37,049 nucleotides of DNA from an uncultured Demequina sp. (GTDB lineage: Bacteria > Actinomycetota > Actinomycetes > Actinomycetales > Demequinaceae), in NCBI GenBank assembly GCA_937925595.1, contig CALALQ010000278.1, forward strand, positions 1 to 37,049. The letters are read 5' to 3'. This document shows positions 1-10,402 of the stretch, one piece after another (positions within the stretch are counted from its first letter, which is position 1; every line of letters starts with the position of its first letter). The notes under the pieces were generated by a model. The model saw only the letters and a program-made list of their open reading frames with translations, was not told the DNA's origin and did no database searches. Made by a program: the position numbers and the translations under genes.

Positions 1-401
1 GGGTCGGCGGCGTCCAGCAGCATCGCGCCGGCGGTGTACCGCGCGCCGTAGGCGAGCTCGAACCCCTTGACGTCGGCGCCCGTGACGCCGTGGTGCAGCA
101 CCAGCCAGCCCTCCGGCACCCGGATCGGCGCGGGACCGCCGCCGATCTTCGCCTCCTTCACCTGTGCCCACGGCAGGTCCGCAACATTGCCGCTCGAGTC
201 CGTGGTGCGGTCGAGGCTCGCGTCGTGCAGCGCGACGGCGACGCCATCCCTGGTGCCATGGGCGTCCGTCTCGACGTAGCGGTAGCCCAGGTCAACGGCG
301 GCGGCGAACGCGGCCATCGAGTTCTCGAGACCGTCGAGGCTGAAGCCGCGGTGCGCGAGGGCCGCCACGGCCCCGCCCGTGTCGAAGTAGGGGTGCCTCA
401 T
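1..401 (-). CDS. Glycerophosphodiester phosphodiesterase-like protein, partial, chimeric 3' part
   Basis: The gene runs off the left edge, so only the first ~133 residues are visible. Residues 1-85 carry the N-terminal signature of the GDPD family: an HRG motif near residue 18, ENS and AF in the next helix, ETD followed by DGV, then LHDASLDRTTD. GDPDs cleave glycerophosphodiesters to glycerol-3-phosphate and an alcohol. After the AKIGGG stretch (about residue 85) the frame stays open but no longer looks like GDPD, which normally goes on with an IPTLxE segment. It instead reads PIRVPEGWLVLHHGV and later YTAGAMLLDAADP, which resembles the GH130 mannoside phosphorylase family. The ATG overlaps the stop of the upstream hydrolase gene (ATGA), so the two are coupled. 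A recombined or misassembled gene is the likely explanation; function of the product is uncertain. Confidence 0.6.
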   Translation of the reverse strand, partial: MRHPYFDTGGAVAALAHRGFSLDGLENSMAAFAAAVDLGYRYVETDAHGTRDGVAVALHDASLDRTTDSSGNVADLPWAQVKEAKIGGGPAPIRVPEGWLVLHHGVTGADVKGFELAYGARYTAGAMLLDAAD

Positions 402-1312
402 GAGAGCACCTCGTCGAGGAAGGCCTCGACGCCGGCGAAGTACGCGGCGCGCGGCTCCGCACTCGACTGGGTGAGGTCGTGAATGCCGTTCGTGATGACG
501 AGCTCGCGGGCGTTGGGGCCGAGCTTGGGGATCAGGCGGGCAGTCGCCTCGGTGTCGACGACGACGTCCTGCTCGCGAAGGCGCGGGTTGTCGTCCGTTT
601 CCGGGCCGCAGGAGTCGCTGCGAGCCACGAGCGCGGGGACGGGAATGGTGAGCCCCGCCTCGATACGCGCCCATGCTCGGATCACCGCATAGACCCAGGT
701 GGTGCGAGCCGGCACACCGGCGGGGGTCTTCCAAGTGGTGTCGAAATCTGCGGGGCCGCCGCCGCTGACGTGCAGGTACTTCGCGTAGATCGCCGGGCGA
801 CGCGCAACGACCGCCGTGGGCGCCACGCGGCGCAGGAGCGGCAGCCCGCGGAGCTTGGCCCTGTCGAGCTTCGACATCTGCAGGCCGAACAGCGGCGAGT
901 TGAGGATGACACCTTTGAGGTGAGCAGGCGCCCTGTCCGCCACCCAGATCGCCGCCGCGAGCGCGCCCGTCGAGTGGGCATGGACCACGAGCGGCAGGTC
1001 CGGATGGAGCTCGCGCATCGCGTCGACCGCCGCCTGGATGTCGTCGCCCTGCTCGGCGATGTCCGCCATGTCGTGCGGATGATCGCCCGACTTGAGGGAG
1101 CGACCCGACCGGCGCATGTCCACCGCGTAGAACTCGATCCCGCGCTCACGGAACCAGTCCGCGAGATCTGCTTGATAGAAGTAGTCGTTGTACCCGTGCA
1201 CGTGCAGAACGGCGGCTCGGGGAGAGGTGAGCGGAGCGTCGGGCCTGATGAGGGTGATGTCGCCGATAGATGCCGCCTCGAACCCAGCGAGGATGTCCGG
1301 TGACCACTCCAT
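398..1312 (-). CDS. Alpha/beta hydrolase (serine aminopeptidase S33 / monoacylglycerol lipase-like)
   Basis: A 304-residue cytosolic alpha/beta hydrolase. Visible elements are the HVHGYNDY oxyanion region (residues 38-45), the nucleophile elbow HAHSTGA with Ser114, and a C-terminal NGIHDLT that supplies the catalytic His. The family (Hydrolase_4/S33) hydrolyses acyl esters such as monoacylglycerols or lysophospholipids; the substrate here cannot be read from sequence. The elbow is AHSTG, a slight departure from GxSxG. The gene overlaps the next one by ATGA at 398-401, and a partner that cleaves glycerophosphodiesters would fit a lipid-turnover pair. The ATG is preceded at exactly six bases by TAGATT (1319-1324 on the minus strand), suggesting a leaderless transcript and supporting this start. 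Confidence 0.85.
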   Translation of the reverse strand: MEWSPDILAGFEAASIGDITLIRPDAPLTSPRAAVLHVHGYNDYFYQADLADWFRERGIEFYAVDMRRSGRSLKSGDHPHDMADIAEQGDDIQAAVDAMRELHPDLPLVVHAHSTGALAAAIWVADRAPAHLKGVILNSPLFGLQMSKLDRAKLRGLPLLRRVAPTAVVARRPAIYAKYLHVSGGGPADFDTTWKTPAGVPARTTWVYAVIRAWARIEAGLTIPVPALVARSDSCGPETDDNPRLREQDVVVDTEATARLIPKLGPNARELVITNGIHDLTQSSAEPRAAYFAGVEAFLDEVLS

Positions 1313-1318
1313 ATGCCG

Positions 1319-1324
1319 AATCTA
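1319..1324 (-). promoter_or_regulatory. -10 box of a probable leaderless promoter (hydrolase)
   Basis: TAGATT on the minus strand lies six bases upstream of the ATG at 1312, with no Shine-Dalgarno sequence in between. This is the usual geometry of actinobacterial leaderless promoters. Confidence 0.5.
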
Positions 1325-1370
1325 GCCGCGTTGGTGCGGAGTGGTCGCACGGATGCGCAACACTGTGTTC

Positions 1371-2726
1371 ATGAGCGACGCGTCAATGACGACGCACGCG
1401 GGCTCCGAGCAGCGCGTGCCACGCAAGCAAGTTCTGTCCTGGGCGTTGTGGGACTGGGCAACCCAACCGTTCAACACCGTCATCCTCACCTTTGTCTTCA
1501 CCGCGCTGTACCTGACGTCTGATGACTTCATCAAGCCCGGCATGGACCATGACAAGGGCATTGCTGAGCTGACCTCTGGTCTGGGCCTCGCGATGACGAT
1601 CGCCGGCATTGGAGTGGCGCTCGTGGCTCCTGTCCTTGGCCAGATCGCGGACCGCACGGGAAAGCGCAAGCAGTGGCTCGGGTGGATGACGGTGCTGCTC
1701 GTGGTGACCATGCTGTCGCTCTACTTCGTGGAGGCGGCACCCAAGTACTTCGTGCTCGGTGTTGGCATCATCGCCGTGGGCACGATCATCAACGAGATCG
1801 CTGGCGTGAATTACAACGCGATGCTGGTGCAGGTGTCATCGCCGCGCACCATGGGGCGCGTGTCCGGCCTGGGCTGGGGACTCGGATACATCGGCGGCAT
1901 TTTGGCGCTCGTGCTTGTGGTGGTGCTCGATGCGATGGACTGGTTCGGCATGGACACGTCCAACGGCATGGCGTATCGCATGATCGCCATTGGATGCGCC
2001 GTGTGGACGCTGCTGTTCGCGTGGCCGCTGCTCGCCTACGTTCCGGAAGCGCCGGCGGCGCCGCGCGGGGCCTCGGGCGGTTTTCTCCACGCGTACGTGC
2101 TGCTGTGGCGCAACGTCCGTCAGCTGTGGCGCGAGGCCCGGCCGACGCTGTGGTTCCTTCTCGCGTCCGCCGTCTATCGCGATGGCCTGGCGGGCGTGTT
2201 CGCGTTTGGCGCGGTGATCGCTGCGCGCGCGTACGACTTCGAAGACACCGAGGTCATCATCTTCGGCATCGCGGCGAACCTCGTTGCGGGCGTCTCCACG
2301 ATCATCGCCGGTCGCATCGACGACTATGTGGGTCCCCGCGCGGTGATCATCACGGCGCTCGGGGGCATCGTGGTCGCTGGCCTCGCGGTCGCCTTGTTGC
2401 ACGGGCTTGGCGCGATCACGTTCTGGATCTTCGGGCTGGTGCTGTCCGGAATGGTGGGACCTGCGCAGTCCGCGTCGCGATCGCTGCTCGCCCGCGTCTC
2501 CCCGCTGGGGCGCGAGGCCGAGATCTTCGGCCTTTACGCCACCACCGGCCGCGCGGCATCGTTCCTGTCGCCCGGAGCATGGACGGTTGTCATCGCCATC
2601 ACCGGAGCGACGCTGTGGGGAACGCTCGGAATCATCGGCGTGGTGCTCGCGGGACTCGTCCTGCTGCTGTTCGTGCGGACGCCCGCCGACCGTGGTGCCG
2701 CCGCACGGCCGGTGCTGTCGGAGTAG
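1371..2726 (+). CDS. MFS transporter, UMF1/Atg22 type
   Basis: About 451 residues with roughly twelve hydrophobic membrane segments. The N-terminal WALWDWATQPFNTVI and the mid-protein YNAMLVQVS plus GRVSGLGWGLGYIGG are hallmarks of the UMF1 (Atg22-like) branch of the major facilitator superfamily, exporters of unknown or amino-acid-like substrates. The frame is open from a GTG at 1341; ATG codons occur at 1353, 1371 and 1386. No candidate has a good ribosome binding site. I favour 1371 because AACACT sits six bases before it, a weak leaderless -10, and because the protein then starts with a short polar tail before the first membrane segment. It is divergent from the hydrolase and convergent with gyrA. 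Confidence 0.85.
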   Translation: MSDASMTTHAGSEQRVPRKQVLSWALWDWATQPFNTVILTFVFTALYLTSDDFIKPGMDHDKGIAELTSGLGLAMTIAGIGVALVAPVLGQIADRTGKRKQWLGWMTVLLVVTMLSLYFVEAAPKYFVLGVGIIAVGTIINEIAGVNYNAMLVQVSSPRTMGRVSGLGWGLGYIGGILALVLVVVLDAMDWFGMDTSNGMAYRMIAIGCAVWTLLFAWPLLAYVPEAPAAPRGASGGFLHAYVLLWRNVRQLWREARPTLWFLLASAVYRDGLAGVFAFGAVIAARAYDFEDTEVIIFGIAANLVAGVSTIIAGRIDDYVGPRAVIITALGGIVVAGLAVALLHGLGAITFWIFGLVLSGMVGPAQSASRSLLARVSPLGREAEIFGLYATTGRAASFLSPGAWTVVIAITGATLWGTLGIIGVVLAGLVLLLFVRTPADRGAAARPVLSE

Positions 2727-2775
2727 TACCCGGCCACAGCGTCGGGCCGTGACTGGGGGTGCTCGCGGCCGGGGG

Positions 2776-2836
2776 CCGGACCTGATATCCCATTAGGGGA
2801 CCGAGATCCGGGACACCCGGACCTGATGTCCCATTA
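2776..2836. repeat. Pair of 20-bp direct repeats between MFS gene and gyrA
   Basis: The 20-mer CCGGACCTGATATCCCATTA at 2776-2795 recurs at 2817-2836 with one change (A to G). The spacer contains GGGACA, which can pair with TGTCCC in the second copy. The pair fills most of the 120-bp gap between the convergent MFS and gyrA stop codons. It could be a remnant of a repeat family or act in termination; nothing decides between these. Confidence 0.6.
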
Positions 2837-2846
2837 CGGCGCCGGG

Positions 2847-5373
<2,527 letters not shown>

Positions 5374-5384
<11 letters not shown>

Positions 5385-7377
5385 GGAACCTCACGTCCTT
5401 CGCGTTCTGCTGGATGAAGCTGCGGCGGGATTCGACGTCGTCTCCCATGAGGATCGAGAACGTCTCGTCCGCGAGCGCGGCATCGTCCATGGTGATCTGC
5501 AGCAGCGTGCGGGTCTCCGGGTTCATCGTGGTCTCCCACAGCTCGGAGTAGTCCATCTCGCCAAGACCCTTGTAGCGCTGGATGCCGTTCTCCTTGGGCA
5601 GCTTCTTGCCGTGCTCCTGGCCGTCCGTGATGAGCGCGTCGCGCTCACGGTCGCTGAATGCGTACTCGTGATCGGCGTTCGACCACTTGATGCGGTACAG
5701 CGGGGGCTGGGCAAGGTACACATAGCCGGCCTCGATGAGCGGGCGCATGTAACGGAACAGCACCGTAAGGAGGAGCGTGCGGATGTGCTGGCCGTCGACG
5801 TCGGCATCGGCCATCAGCACGATCTTGTGATACCTGGCCTTCTCGATGTCGAATTCGTCGCCGATGCCCGAGCCGAAGGCGGTGAACAGCGCCTGGATCT
5901 CGGCGTTCGCGAGCGCCTTGTCGAGGCGAGCGCGCTCGACGTTCAGCACCTTGCCGCGCAGCGGCAGGATCGCCTGCGTCTCGGGGTTGCGGCCGCGGAC
6001 GGCGGAGCCGCCTGCGGAGTCACCCTCGACGAGGAAGATCTCGGAAATCGACGGATCCTTCGACGAGCAGTCCCGCAGCTTTCCAGGCATGCCGCCGGAC
6101 TCGAGCAGTCCCTTGCGGCGAGTCGCCTCGCGAGCCTTGCGGGCCGCGATGCGCGCCTGCGATGCCTGCATCGCCTTGCGGATGATCTCCTTGGCCTCAT
6201 TGGGGTGGGAGTCGAACCAGTCGGTGAGCTGCTCGCCGACGACGCGCTGCACGAAGGTCTTCGCCTCGGTGTTGCCCAGCTTGGTCTTGGTCTGTCCCTC
6301 GAACTGCGGCTCGGAGAGCTTGATCGAGATGACCGCCGTGAGGCCCTCGCGGACGTCGTCACCCGTGAGGTTGTCGTCCTTTTCCTTGAGCAGGTTCTTG
6401 TCGCGCGCGTACTTGTTCACGAGAGTGGTGAGCGCGGCGCGGAAGCCCTCCTCATGAGTACCGCCCTCGGTGGTCGCGATGACGTTCGCGTAGGTGTAGA
6501 CCGCCTCGGAGTATGCGGACGTCCACTGCATCGCGAGCTGCAGCGAGATCATCTTCTCCGTGTCCTCGGCCTCAAGCGCGATGACCTCGGGGTGCACGGG
6601 CTCCGCCTTCTTCGCGGTGTTGAGGTGCGTGACGTAGTCGACGAGTCCGCCGTCGTAGCGATAGGTGACGGAACGTACGGCAGGTGCGTCAGCGTCGGGC
6701 GTCTCATCCGACTCGACAACGTGCTCGGGGCGCTCGTCTGTGAACTTGATGGTGAGGCCGCGGTTGAGGAAGGCGGTCTGCTGGAAGCGGGCGCGCAGCG
6801 TCTCGAAGTCGTAGGCGGTGGTCTCGAAGATCTCGGGGTCCGCCCAGAACGTCTGGGTGGTGCCTGTCTCCTCGGTCTTCTCACCGCGCTCGAGGGTGCC
6901 GACGGGCTTGCCGCCGTCGGCGAAGCGTTGGCGCCACACATAGCCCTGGCGCTTGACCTCGGTCTCGACCTTGTAGCTCAGCGCGTTCACGACGGATATG
7001 CCGACGCCGTGGAGACCGCCGGACACCGCGTAGCCCCCGCCGCCGAACTTGCCGCCCGCGTGGAGGATCGTCATGACGACCTCGACGGTGGGCTTGCCCT
7101 CGGTGGGGTGGATGTCGACCGGGATGCCTCGACCGTTGTCGCTCACGCGCACGCCGCCGTCCGCGAGCAGCGTCACCTCGATGGTGTCGCAGTAGCCGGC
7201 GAGGGCCTCGTCGACAGAGTTGTCGACGACCTCATAGACGAGGTGGTGCAGGCCCCGCTCGCCGGTGGAGCCGATGTACATTCCTGGACGCTTGCGGACC
7301 GCTTCGAGGCCCTCGAGAACCGTGATGTTCTCCGCGCCATAGGCAGGGGTCGTTTCCTTGCTGTCCTTCTGGGCCAC
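5374..7377 (-). CDS. gyrB: DNA gyrase subunit B
   Basis: 667 residues. The ATPase (GHKL) domain shows [12 protein letters not shown] and [10 protein letters not shown], followed by the transducer. The TOPRIM domain shows [19 protein letters not shown] and the metal-binding DADVDGQH motif. It supplies ATP hydrolysis for supercoiling by gyrase. The start is the GTG at 7377-7375 with GGAAGG seven bases upstream; the open frame continues upstream, but that extension has no homology-like features. A TAGAAT hexamer at 7442-7437 (minus) is a possible -10. Unlike many actinobacteria, gyrB is not directly next to the recF cluster but is separated from it by a membrane protein gene and repeats. Confidence 0.97.
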
Positions 7378-7436
7378 AGAATCGCCTTCCAAGCGCGTGA
7401 CACGCGCCAACACGGCGCGCGAGCTATCTTGTTCAA

Positions 7437-7442
7437 TTCTAG
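7437..7442 (-). promoter_or_regulatory. gyrB: Possible -10 box of the gyrBA promoter
   Basis: TAGAAT on the minus strand lies about 60 bases upstream of the gyrB GTG. No good -35 hexamer stands 17 bases before it, so this is only a candidate. Confidence 0.3.
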
Positions 7443-7530
7443 CGCGTTCTGGCCGCAATTCCGGGCCTTTGAAGGCCATCTGTGGACAGTTCCGCGCCCC
7501 GCGAATTTTCTGGTCCTCTCGACCGCCTAC

Positions 7531-7575
7531 CCGACGCTGGGGCGAGGTTGCCGCTCAGACCGATTCGAGCGTCGG
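7531..7575. repeat. Inverted pair of the CCGACGCT octamer
   Basis: CCGACGCT at 7531-7538 faces AGCGTCGG at 7568-7575. With one further base on each side (CCCGACGCT/AGCGTCGGG) the arms make a 9-bp stem with a loop of about 29 bases. The pair lies in the 375-bp gap upstream of gyrB, where no gene is seen. Confidence 0.6.
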
Positions 7576-7678
7576 GCCGAGGTCCTTGGCCCCCTGGCCG
7601 TGCACCAGTGCAACTTAGGGGCCTTTGGTGGCAATCTTGCACGGCAGGCGCGCTCGAGGTGTGCCGGGGGGCGACGCT
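7570..7678. repeat. ~109-bp dispersed repeat, copy 1
   Basis: This stretch is closely repeated at 8887-8993. The core 7594-7655 (62 bases) differs at one position from 8911-8972. The outer ends are CGTCGGG and GACGCT, halves of the abundant octamer, so the unit is bounded by inverted octamers. Inside, CTGGCCGTGCA (7594-7604) can pair with TGCACGGCAG (7638-7647), with one bulged base. No coding function is apparent. The two copies are direct repeats on either side of the DUF4190-like gene. Confidence 0.75.
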
Positions 7679-7696
7679 AGGGCCGGCACAAGTAAA

Positions 7697-7729
7697 GGGC
7701 GGCGGGCCTCACCAGAGACCCACCGCCCT
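7697..7729 (-). terminator. Rho-independent terminator of the DUF4190-like gene
   Basis: An inverted repeat pairs GGGCGGCGGGCCTC with GAGACCCACCGCCC around a short loop. On the minus strand it is followed by TTTACTT. It begins 24 bases after the stop codon of the gene at 7753-8655. Confidence 0.75.
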
Positions 7730-7752
7730 CTCCCATCCGAAGGTGGGTGGCG

Positions 7753-8655
7753 CTACTTGGCGAGTCCCGTCGCGAAGTAGATGGTCTCGTCGCCAAAGAG
7801 CATCTGAACCGACATGAGGTCCGGGATGACGCCGTCCTTGAGGCCGGCGGTATCCATGAACTTCATGGTGGTGCCCACCGTGGCCTCGAGTTCGGTGAAG
7901 TGGCGGTAGTCATCGAAGTCATCCGTGTCCAGGATGTCGATCTCCCTCTCAAGGGTGGCACCATCGGCGATCCACCCCACGCTCGGGAACGACCATCCGC
8001 TGGAGAGATCGCCCTCGCTGATGGCTGTAGGGGTCGCCGTGCCAGTCAGGACCACGACGTCTCCGCTGTACCCGGGCGCGATCTGGATCGCGTCAAACGT
8101 GACGTCCCATGCGTCGCCACCCTGCTCGAACTTCCACACCGTGCCATCACCGATGGTCGCGGGGTTGTCCATGGAGCCGGCGGACGGCGCCTCGTCGGTC
8201 TCCTCGGGCTCGCTCGTGGCGGTGTCGTCATTCGGAGCTTCGCTCGTCACGCCTGGCGTCGACGTGATCTCGCCGAGCGCGTCGTCCACCGCTGCGACCC
8301 CCGCTGCCGTCGAGACGATGCCAAAGACAATGGCGAGCAGCGACAGTGATGCGCCAACGATCGCCATGACCTTGCCGGCGGCCTTGTTGGACACTGCAAG
8401 CACGATGGCGATGATTCCGAACGCCAGGCCAACAACGCCGATGATGATCGAGCCAATCGACACGAACGGGATCCATGAACCCACGATCGCCACGATGCCG
8501 AGCACGAGCGCCGTGATCGCGAAGCCCTTCTTCTGGGGCGCGGTGGCGGGCGGTTGAGTCGGTGGCTGAGCCGGAGGTTGAGCAGTTGGCGGCGTGGCTG
8601 GGTGCTCGGCGCTGGGCTGCGGCGCGGGCGCGGACTCTGGAACTTCCTCAGACAT
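7753..8655 (-). CDS. Membrane-anchored DUF4190-like protein with extracytoplasmic domain
   Basis: 300 residues, no enzyme motif recognised. A Pro/Ala/Gln-rich cytoplasmic tail (residues 1-41) is followed by membrane segments at about 44-62, 66-87 and 94-118 of the DUF4190 type. An acidic Ser/Thr/Glu linker (about 130-165) leads to an exported beta-rich domain of some 135 residues, similar in style to the DUF4352-like domains of actinobacterial envelope proteins. Its job is unknown. The ATG has a good GAGGAG site eight bases upstream (8664-8669 region). The gene stands alone, with its own terminator, between two copies of a 109-bp repeat; a TTGTATACAA palindrome 120 bases upstream may regulate it. 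Confidence 0.75.
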   Translation of the reverse strand: MSEEVPESAPAPQPSAEHPATPPTAQPPAQPPTQPPATAPQKKGFAITALVLGIVAIVGSWIPFVSIGSIIIGVVGLAFGIIAIVLAVSNKAAGKVMAIVGASLSLLAIVFGIVSTAAGVAAVDDALGEITSTPGVTSEAPNDDTATSEPEETDEAPSAGSMDNPATIGDGTVWKFEQGGDAWDVTFDAIQIAPGYSGDVVVLTGTATPTAISEGDLSSGWSFPSVGWIADGATLEREIDILDTDDFDDYRHFTELEATVGTTMKFMDTAGLKDGVIPDLMSVQMLFGDETIYFATGLAK

Positions 8656-8774
8656 GATTCTCCTCAGTCAAAGTGCGCAAGCAAGGCGCTAGCGCGGAAA
8701 GCGGCACGTGGGCCGCGTGGGCGGGGCATCCCGATACGCATCGGTGTGCCTAGAGCCCCCGAGATGTCGATCTG

Positions 8775-8788
8775 CCTTGTATACAAGG
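8775..8788. promoter_or_regulatory. 14-bp perfect palindrome, GntR-type operator candidate
   Basis: CCTTGTATACAAGG is perfectly self-complementary. The inner TTGTATACAA resembles operators of FadR/VanR-class GntR repressors. It lies 120 bases upstream of the DUF4190-like gene. No GntR gene is in the window, so the cognate protein is unknown. Confidence 0.45.
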
Positions 8789-8886
8789 TATCGGAAGTGG
8801 GCTCGCCAAGACGGTGAGTTTGTATGCATTTCGTCACACGCTTTTGTGGCCGCTGCCGGCGGCCCCGGGGTCCCAGGTCGCCACGG

Positions 8887-8993
8887 CGTCGGGCCGTGGG
8901 CCCTGGCATCCTGGCCGTGCACCAGTGCAACTTAGGGGCCTTTGGTGGCCATCTTGCACGGCAGGCGCGCTCCAAGTGCATCGGCCCGACGCT
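8887..8993. repeat. ~109-bp dispersed repeat, copy 2
   Basis: Second copy of the element at 7570-7678, same orientation, bounded by CGTCGGG at 8887 and CCGACGCT at 8986-8993. The gap 8656-9101 (446 bases) holds this copy, the palindrome at 8775 and the tandem repeat at 8988; I see no gene in it. Confidence 0.75.
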
Positions 8994-9089
8994 GGGGCTG
9001 GCTTCGGCACCGAACGCACCGCGGCCGGGTTCGCGCCTGACGCTGGGGCTGGCTTCGGCGCCGATGACACCACGGCCGGGTTCGCGCCC
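8988..9089. repeat. 51-bp tandem repeat, two units
   Basis: GACGCTGGGGCTGGCTTCGG begins units at 8988 and 9039. The two 51-base units match at about 45 positions, and a degenerate start of a third follows at 9090. The first unit begins inside the octamer that closes the neighbouring 109-bp element. It lies just downstream of the phosphotransferase gene stop. Confidence 0.75.
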
Positions 9090-9101
9090 GCTGTCGGCGC
9101 C

Positions 9102-9875
9102 CTACCGCCCCCACTTCGCGAGGATCGCCTCGCGCTCCGCCGCAGGCGGGTTCTCATCGAGCCGCGCGGTGGCGATCACCCGATCCCACTCCCGCGACGC
9201 GCCCACGATCTCCGGCTCCAACTCCTCGGTGCGCACGATGTACGCGGCAAGCATTGCGGCGAGCTCAGCCTCCTCGTCCGGCGAGTAGAACTTCTCGCTT
9301 CCCACCACCAGCCGGGTGCGCGCCACATCGGCCTGTGCGGGAGCCGCCGAAGCGTTCATCCAGTCGATGATGACGGGCCCGCGAGGCCCGCGCAGCACGT
9401 TGGCATCATGCAGGTCCATGTGACACAGCACCCGCTCCGAGTGCGCCGTGAGGCGCGCGAGGTCGCGCCGCGCAGCGGCGCGGAGATTTTCTGGGATTCC
9501 GTCTTGCGCCAACTGGAATCCGAGGAAGTCCTCGATCGCGATGACCTGCGGCACCCGCACCTGGCGCACCTGGTGCTGGAGATTGGCGAGGTTGACGCCG
9601 ATCTGCTCCGGGCCAAGTTCCCCGTACAGCCGCGCGAGTTCCACCCCCTCCACGTACTCGAACGTCAGCGACGGCGGCTCCCCCTCGAAGTCCGTAGCCA
9701 GGAGCGCGGCACACGGAAGCCCGGCCGCCATGGCCGCCCGGGTGCCCGCGGCCTCGAGCTGCATGACGATCGCCGGCAGCTCGCGCGTGAGCGTCTTGAC
9801 CACGGTGCCGGGCTCGCCCCGCGTGATGACGGCCGTCGCCCCCCGCGCGAGCTCGGAGCCCACCACCCACGTCAT
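9102..9875 (-). CDS. Phosphotransferase (aminoglycoside phosphotransferase/kinase-like fold)
   Basis: 257 residues. The kinase-like fold is shown by an N-terminal VVKTL with Lys27, the catalytic loop HMDLHDAN at 152-159 (the H-x-D-x4-N signature of APH-type kinases) and IIDWMNAS at 169-176 in place of DFG. Such enzymes phosphorylate small molecules; the substrate is not evident and a resistance role should not be assumed. The ATG at 9875 overlaps the dciA stop (ATGA), so it is the coupled last gene of the recF-dciA transcript. The first lobe is short, which is seen in other small family members. The presence of a metabolic kinase inside the replication cluster is not the standard order. Confidence 0.8.
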   Translation of the reverse strand: MTWVVGSELARGATAVITRGEPGTVVKTLTRELPAIVMQLEAAGTRAAMAAGLPCAALLATDFEGEPPSLTFEYVEGVELARLYGELGPEQIGVNLANLQHQVRQVRVPQVIAIEDFLGFQLAQDGIPENLRAAARRDLARLTAHSERVLCHMDLHDANVLRGPRGPVIIDWMNASAAPAQADVARTRLVVGSEKFYSPDEEAELAAMLAAYIVRTEELEPEIVGASREWDRVIATARLDENPPAAEREAILAKWGR

Positions 9876-10402
9876 CCGTACGTGTCCCTGGGCCCGCGCC
9901 CCGGCACGGACCGCGGCCCCTTCACCCACGATCTCGCCGTAGGTCCTAGCACCACCAGCTCCGCGACGATGTCGCGCCCGAACTCCTCGTTGATGCGGTG
10001 GCGGATCTGCCCTGACATGAGCGTGAGCTGCGTCGCCCATGCCGTGGAAGTCGCCCGCACCGTGAGAACGCCGTCCTCGAAACCCAGCGGCTCCGCGTGA
10101 TCGGCAATCTGGTCGCCCACCACTTCTCGCCAGCGGCCGGTCACCCCGGCCACCGCGATCTGCTCGCTCCAGCCCATGCGTCGCAGCAAGGTGTTGACGG
10201 CGTCGGACATGGGAGCGGGGTCGCGCCCGTCGGTGAACGGCTCGGTTGATCGCTTGGCCCGCTCGCGATCCGCCCGACCCCGGCGCGCAGAGGTCAGTCG
10301 CGCGCCGCGCTGCCTGGCCGACGCTCTGGCTCGCTCCATCGCCGCCCTCGCCAGCGCGGCGGGATCCTTGGGAGGTGGGGTGGGCTCGGTCTCGCCGTTC
10401 AC
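9872..10402 (-). CDS. dciA: DciA, DUF721 replicative helicase loader/operator
   Basis: 176 residues. The N-terminal ~65 residues are Arg/Ala-rich and probably disordered. Residues ~70-160 form the DUF721 domain: [18 protein letters not shown], then [19 protein letters not shown] and [13 protein letters not shown]721 proteins next to recF are the DciA family, which in mycobacteria (Rv0004) is essential for replication and interacts with the DnaB helicase. The GTG start at 10402 overlaps the recF stop (GTGA), and its own stop overlaps the next start, so three genes are read as one coupled unit. Assignment rests on domain pattern plus position. Confidence 0.88.
   Translation of the reverse strand: MNGETEPTPPPKDPAALARAAMERARASARQRGARLTSARRGRADRERAKRSTEPFTDGRDPAPMSDAVNTLLRRMGWSEQIAVAGVTGRWREVVGDQIADHAEPLGFEDGVLTVRATSTAWATQLTLMSGQIRHRINEEFGRDIVAELVVLGPTARSWVKGPRSVPGRGPRDTYG

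Noticed and set aside
2727..2846. tRNA-Ile/tRNA-Ala genes after gyrA, as often seen in actinobacteria
   Set aside because: The gap is 120 bases, holds direct repeats and shows no cloverleaf or T-loop consensus.
8988..9089. CRISPR-like repeat array
   Set aside because: Only two adjacent long units without unique spacers and no cas genes; a simple tandem duplication.
9102..9875. Antibiotic resistance kinase
   Set aside because: Only the general kinase-like fold motifs are visible; nothing points to an antibiotic substrate.
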